Below are positions 34,451-47,026 of a DNA stretch of 64,000 nucleotides, in pieces (the first letter of the stretch is position 1; each line of letters begins with the position of its first letter). Origin of the DNA: Acheta domesticus (lineage: Eukaryota; Arthropoda; Insecta; Orthoptera; Gryllidae). Where the stretch lies: assembly GCA_031308135.1 (NCBI GenBank), contig JAHLJT010000631.1:158572921-158636920 (forward strand), given 5' to 3'. The notes beneath the pieces were generated by a model. That model did no database searches. It was not told where the DNA came from and saw nothing but the letters and a program-made list of their open reading frames with translations. The position numbers and the translations under genes are program-made.

Positions 34451-36405
34451 GACCGCTGCTCTTCGGAAGAGAAGCGTTACGGTTCAAAAATAGAAAATGT
34501 AAAACAAAATTGTTGTTCGCTCTCAGCTGAAAGAGGCGAGATTTATGAACATTAAAACGAACTTCTGAGACGCAATGCATGTATATCAACGCAAAGCACA
34601 CTGCAGTAGTAGAGTCATCACAATTCAAACATATTTGAAACGAGTGTTTAAAATTTGGACTGCATTATATCAACTTAATCAAGAGTGAACATTAACAAAA
34701 TCTACTGATTTGATGATTTACTGAGTTCTCTTAAATAGTTATCATTAATTTGAATGGATTCTATGTTTTCGTCCCCTAGTTATATGTAAAATGGACTCCG
34801 CTTATTGCAATCATGGTTATTGTTTTCATTCGGATAATGCTATCATTCGGATGATGGCCTGTCCGGACTGATATTACAGCATTACGAAAATATCGTTTAT
34901 TGTTACTATAAATCGTTTTATATGATAATTAATTTAAGAGGAAGTTGTACAGCCTATCTCTATAATGTTACTTGTGCTGTATTTATGTACTTATATCTCT
35001 AAAACTATTTTATGAAGCTCTTCGCAATTTTACACACTATTTTATAGAACTGTTTGCCACGCGCGGAGTTTTTTGTTACGATTTAACGTCATTTTCGTTG
35101 TTTAATATTTTTTCCCAACATACTATTCTTTAAACATTTGTTGGTAAATATACTCAATATTTAAGTTTTGAATAATTGAATTCTTCTACAAAAAAACAAC
35201 AAATCATGGCAAATTCATGACACATAAGAGGTGAAATTTTCATAGGGTTATCTGCAATAGTTTCTGGAAAAAAGTTAGAGGAAGACAAAAAACAATAATT
35301 TTGTGGAAATGCAAGCTTTGTGACAACTTTACTTTAAGACAATCCTGGTGCATATGTACACGTAAGCTTCCGCGCCTCGAGTCCATGACTTCTTGCCTGT
35401 CCGGGAGATGCCGCGTTGTTGGCTGATAGGCCTGACGTTTCGCTTGTCATGTCGCAGGCTTCCTCAGGGCAGGGATACTATTTGATGCTCGGGTGAAGAA
35501 ATTTACTGCTCGGGATCACGGGATACGTCGGAAAATAAATTTCTGGAATATGCGACTGTGGATGAAAACATTACCACATCTACTGGACGAAAGGAAGACA
35601 TGTAAAATCGTTACTTCAATGGGGAGCAGTAAATTACGACGAGAAAACGTCTCAGTCCTCCAACAATGGCTGAAATAGGCAGGCATTTGGAATATTCCGA
35701 CGTGGTATTCAGCACAGGTCATATGATTTTCAGAAACATTTTTGAGTACGAGATTTACATTAATGGCATTCTCAGAGAAAGCCACAAGCAGAACTTAACT
35801 GAGAACGTTTTCAAATTATAGAAACTTCGCCTTACAATGTAATCTATTTTAAATTGTAATAGATTTTCTATTTTTAGTGAAGTCATGAATTGACTGGAAG
35901 TGGCGAGTTTTATTCTGAATGGATGTTTTTTCCGTAGTAAACTACAGAAGTAGCTTTCGTTTTTGCCGGATAATCTTCAATAAGAAGTTTTCTTCTATTG
36001 TTGGATAGTGATAAATTTTATCATATTATGCATGTCCCCGAGCGATAACAATAAGTGACGTCCTCTGTATCTTAACACTTAAGTGTATTTCTAAAAGAGA
36101 GAGAATGGTTTTCAAATACACTTTAAAAAATAGGAGGCTAACATTTTTCAAACGTGATTATAAACTTAATTTTTGAATTGATAAATAAATGTAAAATAGC
36201 GTAAACTTTCTACAATTACGTCCGAGAAAAAATATAATAAAATCACCCATCGAAGTTACACTCATTATGAGTCGATTAATGTTCCATCAACACGTCCTTC
36301 AATAAGAGCTACCTATCGCAAATTCACAAGAAATTAGTCTCTCTTTACAACTTAGTAAAAGCATTTGTGCGAGATAAAATGTAATTGCTATTAAACTACA
36401 GGTGC
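34451..36405. other. AT-rich intron sequence
   Basis: It contains the short GC-richer patch at 35360-35480 with the Penelope-like motif listed separately. Nothing else is recognised. Confidence 0.4.
35361..35480 (-). mobile_element. Possible Penelope-like element terminal fragment
   Basis: On the minus strand CCTGAGGAAGCC...GCGAAACGTCAGG (35431-35467) forms CCTGA/TCAGG complementary ends. It has the CTGANGA...GAAAC-GTC order of the hammerhead-like motifs known in Penelope-like element terminal repeats. The helix I pairings I can draw are poor, so an active ribozyme is doubtful. No reverse transcriptase or GIY-YIG frame is nearby. Confidence 0.4.
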
Positions 36406-36960
36406 AATCTGGCAGGGTAATTCCGGCGGCCACCCGCCTTGCACCTGCCGCCGCCCGACCCGTCCTCGTCGCCCGACGCGTTGTTTGAGCCATCGGCGTC
36501 GCCGTCGCTTTAATTAGAACCCTGTCCCGACGCTGCCTTGATTAATATTAAAATTATATTAGCCGCGTGGAGCCATCTGTACTGAAGAGCACCGGCGGAA
36601 ATTTCTAGAATTAATCAAGAGCGCAGCGCACCGCGGATAGAACGCGGGCCCTGCGTGTCCCTCATTAGATGCGATCAAGAAGGCCCTGGCTCTCTCACGG
36701 ACGCGCTGGCGGCGGGAAAGAACTGTCGGTGTTCTAGCTATGAGACGCGTGCGGCCGAGTTTTGCTAATCGATTCTGGGCTTCGGTGGTGTAACTGGTAC
36801 AGATTTTGGATTGTGTTTTGATAGATGCACTTCGGCCTCATTTACGCGCGCAACGTTTGACGAGGAGGTTTACCAAACGTGTGCAGGCGCAGTGTTGCTC
36901 TGAGGTTTCCGAAGCCTTGCTGCTTGGGAGTGCGGTGGCTGTAGTTCCGAAATGGTGAGT
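36406..36960 (+). promoter_or_regulatory. GC-richer block with an ATG abutting a consensus donor
   Basis: A CpG-rich patch (36410-36530) is followed by TTAATTAG and TTGATTAATATTAAA homeodomain-type motifs and a second patch to 36730. At its end CCGAAATG|GTGAGT (ATG 36952-36954, donor 36955-36960) would make a first exon carrying only the start codon. No matching acceptor was identified, so this may be chance. Confidence 0.25.
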
Positions 36961-39090
36961 AAAAGGAAGCGAATGCATTGCGTCTCAGAGTATAAAAAGA
37001 AACGGACGTCTTGCTTCTTTTCCGGGCTTAAGTGCACATACCCAAACAGTAAACCTAATTTAGGGACGTATATGAAAAGAAGTACTATTCCGAATTAAAA
37101 ATATTGAAGATGATATCAATATGTTAATATTACTTACAATCAACAGGAGTCGCAAATAAGTAGGAACCCAAACTCGTTGACAAAATTTCCGCTCATTGGT
37201 GGTGCCATCAAGGGGCAATCATGAGGCAATACTGCTGCTCTCACAGAATCTCTGCTGAGTGAGTGCGGATATTTCGAAGTAAAAAGAAGATGCTTTGTGG
37301 CTCTTTTATTTATGACGTGTTCTAAGGTGATTAATGTCACTCAGCATAGCATCTATTTGACTGAGAATCAAAGGCAACAAACAATTATTCATTTTTACTA
37401 TCACTAGAAACAGCATGTCCCTCTCTATCAAAATGTATATGCTTTATTGGACTAAACAGAGGCGTTAAAGTAGATGCTTACCCATGCGTTAAATGTACAG
37501 ATGCGTTAAAAGTAGATGCAACATTAAAAATTGCTTACTTACCAAACAACACCTTAAGAGTTATTGCACATTTTCTAGTTCATATTATATCCAAATTACT
37601 CATTTAAATTCCAAGATCCAAGGACTGGCTTTTCTACTCATCATTGAGAGTAAATTTCCCAGTACGGAGAATTCAGAAATTACATTCAGCTTTAACACAC
37701 ATATTATACGTAGAAATGAGATTCTTAATACATCAAGATTGGGCAGCAAATGACAGTTTTGATTTTCAAATAAGTTTTTCTACTTCATACTTTGCATTCT
37801 TTTATATTGTGTATTGTTTTTTAAATTTCAAATTGGAAACACATGTTCAATTCTTTCGACGCATGTCTTAGTTAATTCATAGAATGTAATTCATTTGAAA
37901 ATAAACTAAATTTTACAGTATGTCAGACAGACAGTTTTATTCTAAGTGTTTTGAAATTACATGCTATATTATTTTAGAAGTTATTATATAGTAGTATTAC
38001 AGACATAACAAAGTAATCTTACATTATAATAAGTCCACTACTTTAGTTCCATTCACGTATTTTGAAAATGACCAGCTAAATTTATGGGATTCAGAAGAGC
38101 CTGGATTATAGAATCAACAGTAGTACCTGTCGCAGGGATATCACCATACCCATAAACTGCCGTACGCCAGTGCCAGTTTGTTATCTGGAGTACAGTTAGA
38201 GTAAGGTCAACACCGGAGCTCAGTACAAAATGCAAAATAATTGAAGCAAAATGTATATTTGCTACTTATATTTGCTCCTTATACTACTTATGCTACTTAT
38301 ATTTGGAAATAAATTGTCATCTCTTTTTGCAAGTTTTTGCCATAAAATTGCAGTTTCTGAAGTGTGGCAAGTCTATAAATATTTTAAACATTTCTTGTGT
38401 TTGCAATGTTAATTTAGTAAAAGCACAGACAGCCACATTCCTTTTTTAATACAGTACGGCCAGGAAAGTCTATGTGTATCCAGACGAATCAGGGTCTCAT
38501 ATCAAAAATTGCATTCATGTTGGTAGCAACCAGATTACTGGGTTACTCTGTTATGAGTGTGGTGAGTACGCAATTTACATTTTCTTTTGTTGCATGTTGC
38601 ATCTCTTTCTACCAATATAATTCCTTTCCTAGTACTCTCACCAGCAAGGTTCCTCTATGGCGCACTATATCTGGATCTGGCGCGCTATATCTAGATCAAT
38701 ATTCTCTGTTTCTCGAAATGTACAACTGATTTCTACATCAATAGATAACAAAACCAAATTGCTACTGAGTGTTGGTTTCTCAATAGTAAACGCCGGAGTT
38801 TGCAAGTTACGCAAGGCGACTATTTCGATTTTTTGTAAACATCCGTTAAACGTTGAATGATAAAACTACAACGTAAGGTTAAAAACAGTTTTAATAATAA
38901 AACTACTAAGTAATAAAACAGTAACTCTTTACTTAAACAAATGTAGAGAAAAAAATCTATTTTCTGGTCGACCGTTGATCCCCTCTCACCATTGGTACGC
39001 GACTGTGTGGGTTCGTGACTGCATGGGAATGCATGGATGATCGTTTAATCAATCATCCATGGTAAAGTATCCTCAAAAACGCAGTCCGCC
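36961..39090. other. AT-rich intron sequence
   Basis: A small imperfect tandem repeat of TGCTACTTATATTTG units lies at about 38252-38302. No gene is recognised. Confidence 0.4.
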
Positions 39091-39340
39091 CGGAAAGTTT
39101 CTCGGCAGTAGCACCATGCTGATGAGAGTGCTATCAGAAAAAAATTTATATGTTGGCATCACGAGCACCAGGCAGCACTGAGACCGTCCGAAAGGAGGTG
39201 CAGAATCAGAAAGGTGGAGGGGCGAGGTAACGGAACGCTTGCGACACTAGCGCCCCTACGGGGGCGAAGCTGAGGGCGGAAGTTGTGGCGGCAGCAGCGC
39301 CTGATTCGGCTCCGTGCGGAGAGACCTTCCTGAAGCGCTC
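39091..39340. promoter_or_regulatory. Small GC-richer patch
   Basis: It contains GCGCCCCTACGGGGGCG (about 39251-39267), a near-palindromic GC stretch with CCCC/GGGG arms. No coding content. Confidence 0.2.
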
Positions 39341-40039
39341 TACTTTAAATGAAAGTAAAATCTGTTCTTCATGATGCTAAGAAACAATTTGACCCGTAGT
39401 GACCTAATATTCGAATAAATCAAGTTTAAATTCGAAAACACTCTTATGGAATCGCGGGCATAGATTTTTTAAGTTATTGAAGAAGTTATTCGGTTAAAGT
39501 ATCTTTTTTGTCAATGCAAAGTAAATTTTTTCTGGAATGAGATGACATTAAATGTAACATATCTCACCGGGCATTCTGAAGAGTAATTGATAAAAAAAGC
39601 TGCAAAATTTATGGCAACCGGAAGTACTTGCTCTCGGCCTATAGGAGTTACGCTGCGCAAATCATGCTACTGTCAGCCGTGTTTCTCTTGGGGTAAAAGC
39701 GAAATCGGCCCAAAATTAAAATTTCGTACCACACAACCACAAACTGTTTCACGATATTCACTTTCGATATAAACAATGCGGACTAACATTCAAAGCAGAA
39801 AGGAGGAGAAGTACGAGAGTTGCAGCGAACGTAACATATATAAAGTATTGCCAACTTACGAAAATGAGAAATTGTGTGTGAGACTACATTACTAATAAAA
39901 ATGCTTTCCTAGAACAACTATTCAATACTTCTCATTTAAATATATACAAATAGTTATTCAAATGCAAATTTCACGTTTACAAGAAGCTATAGTTAATCTA
40001 TATTGTGATATACTAGAATATTACAAATTTTATTTAATA
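39341..40039. other. AT-rich intron sequence
   Basis: Nothing specific is recognised. The frame at 39587-39772 has no motif. Confidence 0.35.
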
Positions 40040-41130
40040 ATATTAGCTGTACATGGGGTGGATAAAAGGGGTATGCAATATGGCGGTATACGGCCTTAGC
40101 AACGACAGCGCAGAGGATGGCAAGGTCAACAAACGGTACACAGGCCTTGAAGATGTCAGGACGCTGGCTAGATAGCTAAAGAAAATAAGATGTGATTGGT
40201 TCAAAAATGAATGACTGACGGGGGTCGTGGCTACTTGGGTTCGTAAGAGACGCACGGGTTGGCTGGTGAAGATTAGACAGTCTAATTTTGCCGCTGTGTT
40301 TTGAAAAAATTGAATGAGGGACGCTTACCGAACCATAAAGGGTTAAAGAACACATTGAACAGAACATTCTGATTCTGGGTGTCGTGGTGTAAGATCGTTT
40401 GCGGACATTATATTAGGAAAGTGGGACTTGTATATTTTTTTTGTGAGAGAAGTAATAGTTTTTTCGGACTCTGAGAATTATTTGCCAGAAGTGAATTCGC
40501 GGAGGACTTGCACAGTTTTTCGGATATTGCAGTTGAACTTTAATGTTTTACATAACCAGTGGGAAAGATTAGGAACCGGGAGCATCGGATAAGAAACGAT
40601 AAATTGTTTATGCAGTGTGGACTGGACGTGTCAGCAGCAGCGCAAGACCGGAAGAAAGAAGCGAAACTTGGAACCAACAACGGTCAAGTGAGAAGCGACT
40701 ACGGAGCGTCGGCAAGCAAAACGGTAAAGAAATACTGCAGTACAAAAGAGATAACGTATTTAAAAGGTCATGACCATAAAATTAATTGTTAAAACTTAAA
40801 GTTAAATAAATTATTGAATTTTGTTCTTTGGAAATGAAAGGAGTTTTCATTTGTCAATCATAATCTTTAATTAGTTGGAAGCATATAATTATTACATTTC
40901 AGATTCCACGCCATACTGTATAGTTGGCAGATCAGGTAATCGGCTATCGAGGCGATAGCGAGTATTTGTATCCGGACCCATCGACCCAAGCTAGCTGGAT
41001 GTTTATACAATTTTGTTTAAATTAGATGGGAAAACATTGGTAGTAATTAATGTAACCTGTTTCTGGCGCCCAAATCTTAATATAAATTTGGAACAGGCCA
41101 TAATTACAACCACACTCTTGATGAGACGAT
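40040..41130 (+). repeat. Possible solo LTR-like relic, unclassified
   Basis: Balanced-composition sequence stands out from AT-rich flanks. It includes an AATAAA-like region near 40805 and a TGGCGCCCAA box at 41064-41073, identical to the start of primer-binding sites complementary to tRNA-Lys. The box lies within an imperfect hairpin (CCTGTT...AACAGG). No second LTR, gag or pol was found, and LTR ends were not established. Confidence 0.25.
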
Positions 41131-41261
41131 GATAAAGGTATATTTCAATATGTATAACAGGAGGACAGAACCCGGCGGACCTTGTCCTGCTCTCTTTGTA
41201 TCTCTTAATTTCTATCACTATATCTTCATCCCTCTCCCCATCTGTTTATATATATGCCGCC

Positions 41262-41315
<54 letters not shown>

Positions 41316-42000
41316 GATGGTTCAGTATTTGACTGGCATTAATATACTACGTTAGGGATGCGAAAAGACGCTCGCGGCGACAGAGTTGTTCTCGCTGCTG
41401 GTGAACGGACGCGCTTTGGGAAGCAGGGGCACCATGCGTCTTCATTCATCGACGACGGAGGAGTTCTGACCCACTCTCTATCTCCGCAGTCAGCGCTTTA
41501 AAACTGCGATGAGGATTTATTCCACCGTTTCCAGGCGATTAATCTCCGCTTCTTAGTCGTTCAAAATAATTTGAAATTCATGTTAGTTCGTTCTCCAAAA
41601 TGATGGAGAAACATCTAATTTTCATTCAAATTAATTTAATTAAATTGCTTTCAACATTAGATATAAAGATTTGTTTGGAGTTTTCTTAATAAATAAATAT
41701 GCAATGAAATATTTTAACATAAACGATATAAAATATAATGCCAATTTCGAAAACAAGCTGTGAATTATTTAAAAATTTGAAATCATACTAGTGAATGTCA
41801 AAACTTAACACGAATTGATAAAAATAATACGAGAATCAAAAAACAATAATGACATATGTAGTATGTTTAATTGGCTTTAAACAATCTCCAAATCCTACGT
41901 TTAATCTTTTAAATACGCCTACAAAAAAGAGACTAGGCAACTCCGCAATACACATGTGTGCTGCGGATACGCATTTGTTCCCTCAAATGTTAGACCCTGT
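41131..42000. other. AT-rich sequence with (TA)n microsatellite
   Basis: The (TA)n tract is at 41269-41309. A GC-richer patch lies at 41355-41480. No gene is recognised. Confidence 0.4.
41269..41309. repeat. (TA)n microsatellite
   Basis: About twenty pure TA units. Confidence 0.95.
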
Positions 42001-42010
42001 ATTACCACCT

Positions 42011-42140
42011 TCAGTTAAAGTTCCGGTTAGAGTTAACCGTCAGTTAGCGACCTAAATTCGTATTACGTGCGTCAGTTAAAGTAAACCGGTTAACTTACTT
42101 ACCTCCGGTTCACTTACCTAGCGGTAACGTTAACCGGAGA
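42011..42140. promoter_or_regulatory. Cluster of Grainyhead/CP2-type AACCGG motifs
   Basis: Five CCGGTT/AACCG(G)-type motifs fall within about 115 bp: CCGGTTA (42023-42029), TTAACCG (42033-42039), the full palindrome AACCGGTT (42084-42091), CCGGTT (42105-42110) and TAACCGG (42131-42137). AACCGGTT is the established binding site of Grainyhead-family factors. A decayed inverted-repeat element made of TTAACCGG units is the alternative. Confidence 0.35.
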
Positions 42141-43035
42141 TTGAAGAAAGGGCTACTGAGTTATTTGCTGGTTAAGTGTCATGGCATAGTATAGAATACA
42201 TTCAGTACAAGAATTCTTTACATATCAAAAATATTTTAAAAAATGATGCTCCATAACGTAACAGAGAATAGTAAATACCGTATTTAATGGTGGACTTACT
42301 TGTTACCGCATGACTTTAGCTGTCTCTAAACAGTGTCAGGCTCAGAGCATCAACTGATTATTTTTATATCTCTGATCGGGAGGTGGTTCGACAGTGGCCG
42401 GATTTTCGACGGTGGCAGGGCAAGTAAGATATCTGCTACCACCACCTCCCGGGAAGAAACATGCACTACTATTACTCATGCAACTGACGCGCCTAGTGTC
42501 ATTAATTTATCTATCAACCGGCGTTCTCAATCTGTCACCTGTGAAAACGCACTTGTCCTCTGAAAACTCGTATCGCCGCGACACGAACATCTGAATTTAA
42601 CGGTATACAATACTAACGTTTCCGAGTTAAACTCGATATGAATGTACAAGTACGTTGCAGTAATATGTTCTCTACGTCATAATCTAAAAATTATACTTTT
42701 CACCTCTCAATACCGATTGATGCATCTACCCAGCAGTAGCACACAGGATTTAACGTCGATGGTTTCTTCTCAATTTTCAAAAATCGACGTCCATTCTTAG
42801 CGTATTATAAACAAAGGAATATTAGTAAAATAATTATAAATGAAAATATAAATGTCCACAAAATACATTCACGTATAAAACATTTATTTAACTTAAAATT
42901 TTGACATAATTTAATGAACAACTGGAATTAAATAATTTTATTGATCCATTTTTTACACTTTCACAGACGTATCTGAGAATTAAGCAGACATATCTTAGTT
43001 GTCACAAATGCTCTTTGAAACACTGGGGAAGGATG
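42141..43035. other. AT-rich sequence with a long-stem inverted repeat
   Basis: CGGGAGGTGGT (42377-42387) is the exact complement of ACCACCTCCCG (42441-42451), an 11-bp stem with a 53-nt loop. Otherwise nothing is recognised. Confidence 0.5.
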
Positions 43036-44140
43036 GAAAATACAACATCTGGCGAAGGAGTTCGCAGACGAACCGCGAAGGCCGCTCACGAACACTCTGC
43101 AGTGGAGCCGCATTCCGAGAAAAAGGCCACGACGCATGCTCAAGTTTATTCCCCCGAGACGGAAAATGACCTCGGACCACGCAGCACTCAGACTCCTCCT
43201 TGCCACGGCCTCCCAGCCGCTCCCCCTCGCTTTCCCCGGGCCAGCCACGCCCCCTGCGAACGCTTCTCTGCACCGCGCTGCCCTCTCGGCCTGCTGAACT
43301 GTTCCACGTTGCACATTGTCATGGATCCTTGTGGAACGCCTTCTATTTTATGCATCCACTCCAAAAACTCTACTATAATTTTAGTAATACCGTCTTCTCT
43401 CTTTACACTTAGGAAGTTGGTGGAAATAGACATGTTCTTTTACATTACAAACTTATTTTTCTGTAATTAGGACAATATTTTTAATTCTAGCTTCATTCCG
43501 CCAGATTATCACGGATTTACTTCAATCAATCTCTTTCTTCTCTCTCTCTCTCTCTCTCTCTCTCGCTCGCTCTCTTCCTCCCTCCCTTCCACTCGCTCGC
43601 TCGCTCATGAAAAATATGCACAATATTCCCGAACGTCTACAAATGGCCTATTGTGTGTATAGTTCTAAATATTTATTTTTGCCCATCTATACTTATGTAT
43701 TTTATTCTATTTATCAATAGTTAATAGACTAATATTATGTTTGTCATGTTTAGTATTATTTCATTTTTGTTACAAATTCTCGTTGTTTTGTCACTTTTTC
43801 ACCTTTTTTCCGCTCTTTAACTTTCACTTTCTCTGATTTCCTGTTTCAATTGTGGTGTGAGGAGAATGTAGTTCCCAACCTTGCATCGAGCACTCAAACC
43901 CTAGCTTCTCGGATCCCATTCTCTCAACGCGCTTACCACCAAGCTCTTGTGGACCCTCTACTCGGCCTCGTGCTCGACCCGCAGCCTCGCGGAAAAAGTC
44001 GGGCGCTGTTTTACAGTGCACGGGGGGCAGACTAAGGGGAACTTGCATGCTGTCGTGACGAGAGGCGCCGGTGCTTGAGTGTTCCCTGGGAGGACGACGA
44101 TAACGCTTATGCCTCTCCTCGGCGGACCCGTGAAAAACGA
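43036..44140. other. GC-richer patch, (CT)n tract and AT-rich sequence
   Basis: The patch at 43040-43310 and open frames across it are without motifs. A (CT)n run with CTCG variants occupies 43538-43606. The segment 43860-44140 is balanced and featureless. Confidence 0.35.
43538..43606. repeat. (CT)n / (CTCG)n imperfect microsatellite
   Basis: A pure CT run to about 43563 is followed by GCTCGCTCTCTTCC and later CTCGCTCGCTCGCTC units. Confidence 0.9.
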
Positions 44141-44480
44141 AGGAGCTGCTCACCCGCCTTCTTCCCGCCCCCTCCTCCCTTCTTCTTTCTTCCTGTTGCC
44201 GCGCGGAAGTGTAGCCATCCAGACGTACGCACCGCCGCTATGCACGCACCGAAACCACCCGGACGGCAATTATCAGTCTTCATTCCAATTAGGGCCTCCT
44301 TAGGTCACCGGTTCCGGTCGCCATGGAGACGTAATTGGACAGGAAGTGCTGGCCTCCGGCGAGGTGCGGACGAGACGAGCGCGCGGGGCGGGCCTGCAGG
44401 GAGCCAGGGTGGGGGAAGGCGCAAGGGAGGCGCGTGATGCTTCGGCAGATGGCGCTCTTGGGGCTGAACCGCTTTGTGGT
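44141..44480. promoter_or_regulatory. GC-rich island
   Basis: Overlapping frames on both strands are low complexity. The patch GGTCACCGGTTCCGG at about 44303-44317 has another ACCGGTT motif like those at 42011-42140. Confidence 0.25.
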
Positions 44481-45450
44481 TCCGCTGGCTCGCGTCGTTG
44501 TTTTTCGCAGACGATGCGCTGTAATTGTTTATGTGAAGAAGACAACGATGCCGTTCTATTTTCAAGTGCGATTTGAGCGTAATTTTTAAATGACTTTCTG
44601 AAACTCTTTGGACATTTCTCAGTAGAGGGACAAACATTCAAAAGGTGATATGTCCGTGAAGTGAACCTGAAAGTGAAGTGGACCTGTTACGTTTTAAATG
44701 TTTGCTAACGCATTATAATTGGCATATAATTATGTGTGCCATAATGCATTAATATGTTGCTTATTATAACACTTTGTGTGGCATTTTTATATGAATGTTT
44801 AATATAATACTTTTGTGACATATTTACATTTTAATGAATATTCCTAATTCATTTTATTTATACCTATTTTATTCATTAATATTGGCGATTATTATTGATT
44901 TACTATTTTCTACTGATATTAGGAATTCTATTATTTCTATCGTTGCCCTGCTATGCTTATTGATTCTCTCGATGTTGTTTTATTATTACACTGCTGATTT
45001 TACTTCCAAATTCAATCACGGGTTCTGACATACAACATTGATCGTCTTACCTTACTATATGTACGTGTAATTCTATACAGAATCATGATTACTGGAGGAT
45101 TTTGTGGAAAAAATCTTACTATAAAAGTAATGGCAACTACAATGCATTATCACTTTTTTTTCTGTTTTAGAAACAATTGCATTTAACATTTATTGCTATA
45201 CTTTTACACTACGTTCGAGATCTCATGAATTAAGTAATTGAACTTTTATCTGAATGATTTTGTTGTACCAGTAGGCATTTTTAAAATAATGTTCGTAAGC
45301 TTTACTATTAACTTCTCAGTTAATACTTTCTCAGATGATTTCCAAGTCCAGCATTGTCCATGTGACGTCTTCTGTAACCTTGTCAATATGTTTTTGTTTA
45401 TCGTCCATATAAATTCCCAACTTATCCCGGAATTTCCCTGATTAACTATT
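44481..45450. other. AT-rich intron sequence
   Basis: Hydrophobic short frames (44834-45028, 45238-45441) arise from T-rich sequence. No gene is recognised. Confidence 0.4.
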
Positions 45451-45451
45451 A

Positions 45452-46033
45452 CCTAGGGCGTTCATTAAGTTCGTACCTTTAACCAGAAATAATGTAAATA
45501 TTCCAATGGGTGCACATGCATTGGAAGCGTAATTTCTTCTTCTGTTGTCTGTGCATTTGCTTCTATGTTGGCTTGATAGCGTTGCTGTAGCGTAAACAAT
45601 CAAGATGGCTGCTTTGCTATGTAATGTCTCCGCGCGTGCCGTGATTCATCATTTGCATTTGCAAGGTAAATTGGGCAAGGAAATTCATGAGGAAATGGTG
45701 AAGGTGTACGGAAGGTGCTCCAGCATATGAGACAGTAAAGAAGTGGAAAAAGATGGTTTCTATATTGTCTCAAAGAGCTGGAAGACGCACCACGAAAGCG
45801 GCAGATCGTCTTCGATGGTGGAACCACGTATCATCCAATTGGTGGAAAATTTGGTGTTATCTGATGAACGGATAACCATTAAAACAATTGCTAGAGAGGT
45901 AGCCAAGAATCAGTGCACAATATCTTGCATGATGTACTGCACATGACGAAAGTGTCGGCCAGATGGGTCCCTTGTTTGCTGACACCCATTCAAAGGGACA
46001 CCCGCAATGGCGATATTGCAAATGTGCAAAGAC
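45452..46033 (+). mobile_element. mariner-family transposon relic (5' half, frameshifted)
   Basis: The block begins with a terminal-repeat-like sequence (GCGTTCATTAAGTTCGTACC, 45460-45479). A broken transposase N-terminal half starts at ATG 45605: RAVIHHLHLQGK-type first helix-turn-helix, then APAYETVKKWKK after a frameshift near 45714. Next come VLSDERITIKTIAREV (second HTH) and, after another frameshift near 45925, HMTKVSARWVPCLLTP, the mariner linker motif normally WVPxxLT. Similarity fades by about 46030. The DDD catalytic half and the 3' terminal repeat are absent, so the copy is inactive. Confidence 0.8.
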
Positions 46034-46371
46034 CAAGACGAGTTTTTCAGCCGTCTTGGCAGTCGTAATGTTTTTAACTTTTTCCCTAACCACGACTTCC
46101 AAAGCCTACTTAACATTTATAGCATCTTATGACCACCGGGCTGCGTAACAGCATGACGCTCTGATATTAAGCATGGAATCTTTATATTTATTGATTCATT
46201 GCCCTAACAACATCTATTCTTTGGGATTCCCAATGTTATATATGTGTACCATCCCACATAACTACACATTTGATGCAAATAATTTCATGCAAAATACCGT
46301 CGGCTCTTCTGGTATTTCACAATATGACGTGTTTTCGAATAGATTTATTCAATCTCATTTATTTCGACGGC
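46034..46371. other. Non-coding sequence after the mariner relic
   Basis: No mariner 3' end or other element is recognised up to the trinucleotide tract. Confidence 0.4.
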
Positions 46372-46742
<371 letters not shown>

Positions 46743-46977
46743 GAGGGGGGCGTGGCACCGTTCCCCATGGCGCAGACGGTTGCGGCAGCCGTCGCCTGCA
46801 CCGAGGCTGCATGGTCATATTTGTAATTGTCCCTTCAAGGTTTAACGTTCCAAGGCGTTGTTATTCCAAGGAACGCCAAAAAGCTGATTCCCCTAATGAC
46901 TCGTTAATCTCTTTGGAATATATATGACTGGGCCTCCGAAGATGTGTAGCGTGGTCATTATTGACCGATACGCATGT
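46743..46977. other. Unassigned sequence between SINE-A copy 2 and a TAA/TTA tract
   Basis: It contains the mirrored motif TTCCAAGGCGTTGTTATTCCAAGGAACG near 46849-46876. It may be part of another TAA-flanked repeat, but no second copy is in the window. Confidence 0.3.
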
Positions 46978-47026
46978 AATAATAATAATTATTATTATTA
47001 TTATTACTATTATTATTATTATTATA
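46978..47026. repeat. (TAA)n(TTA)n self-complementary tract
   Basis: (TAA)4 is followed by an imperfect (TTA)n run, so the tract can fold on itself. Confidence 0.9.
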
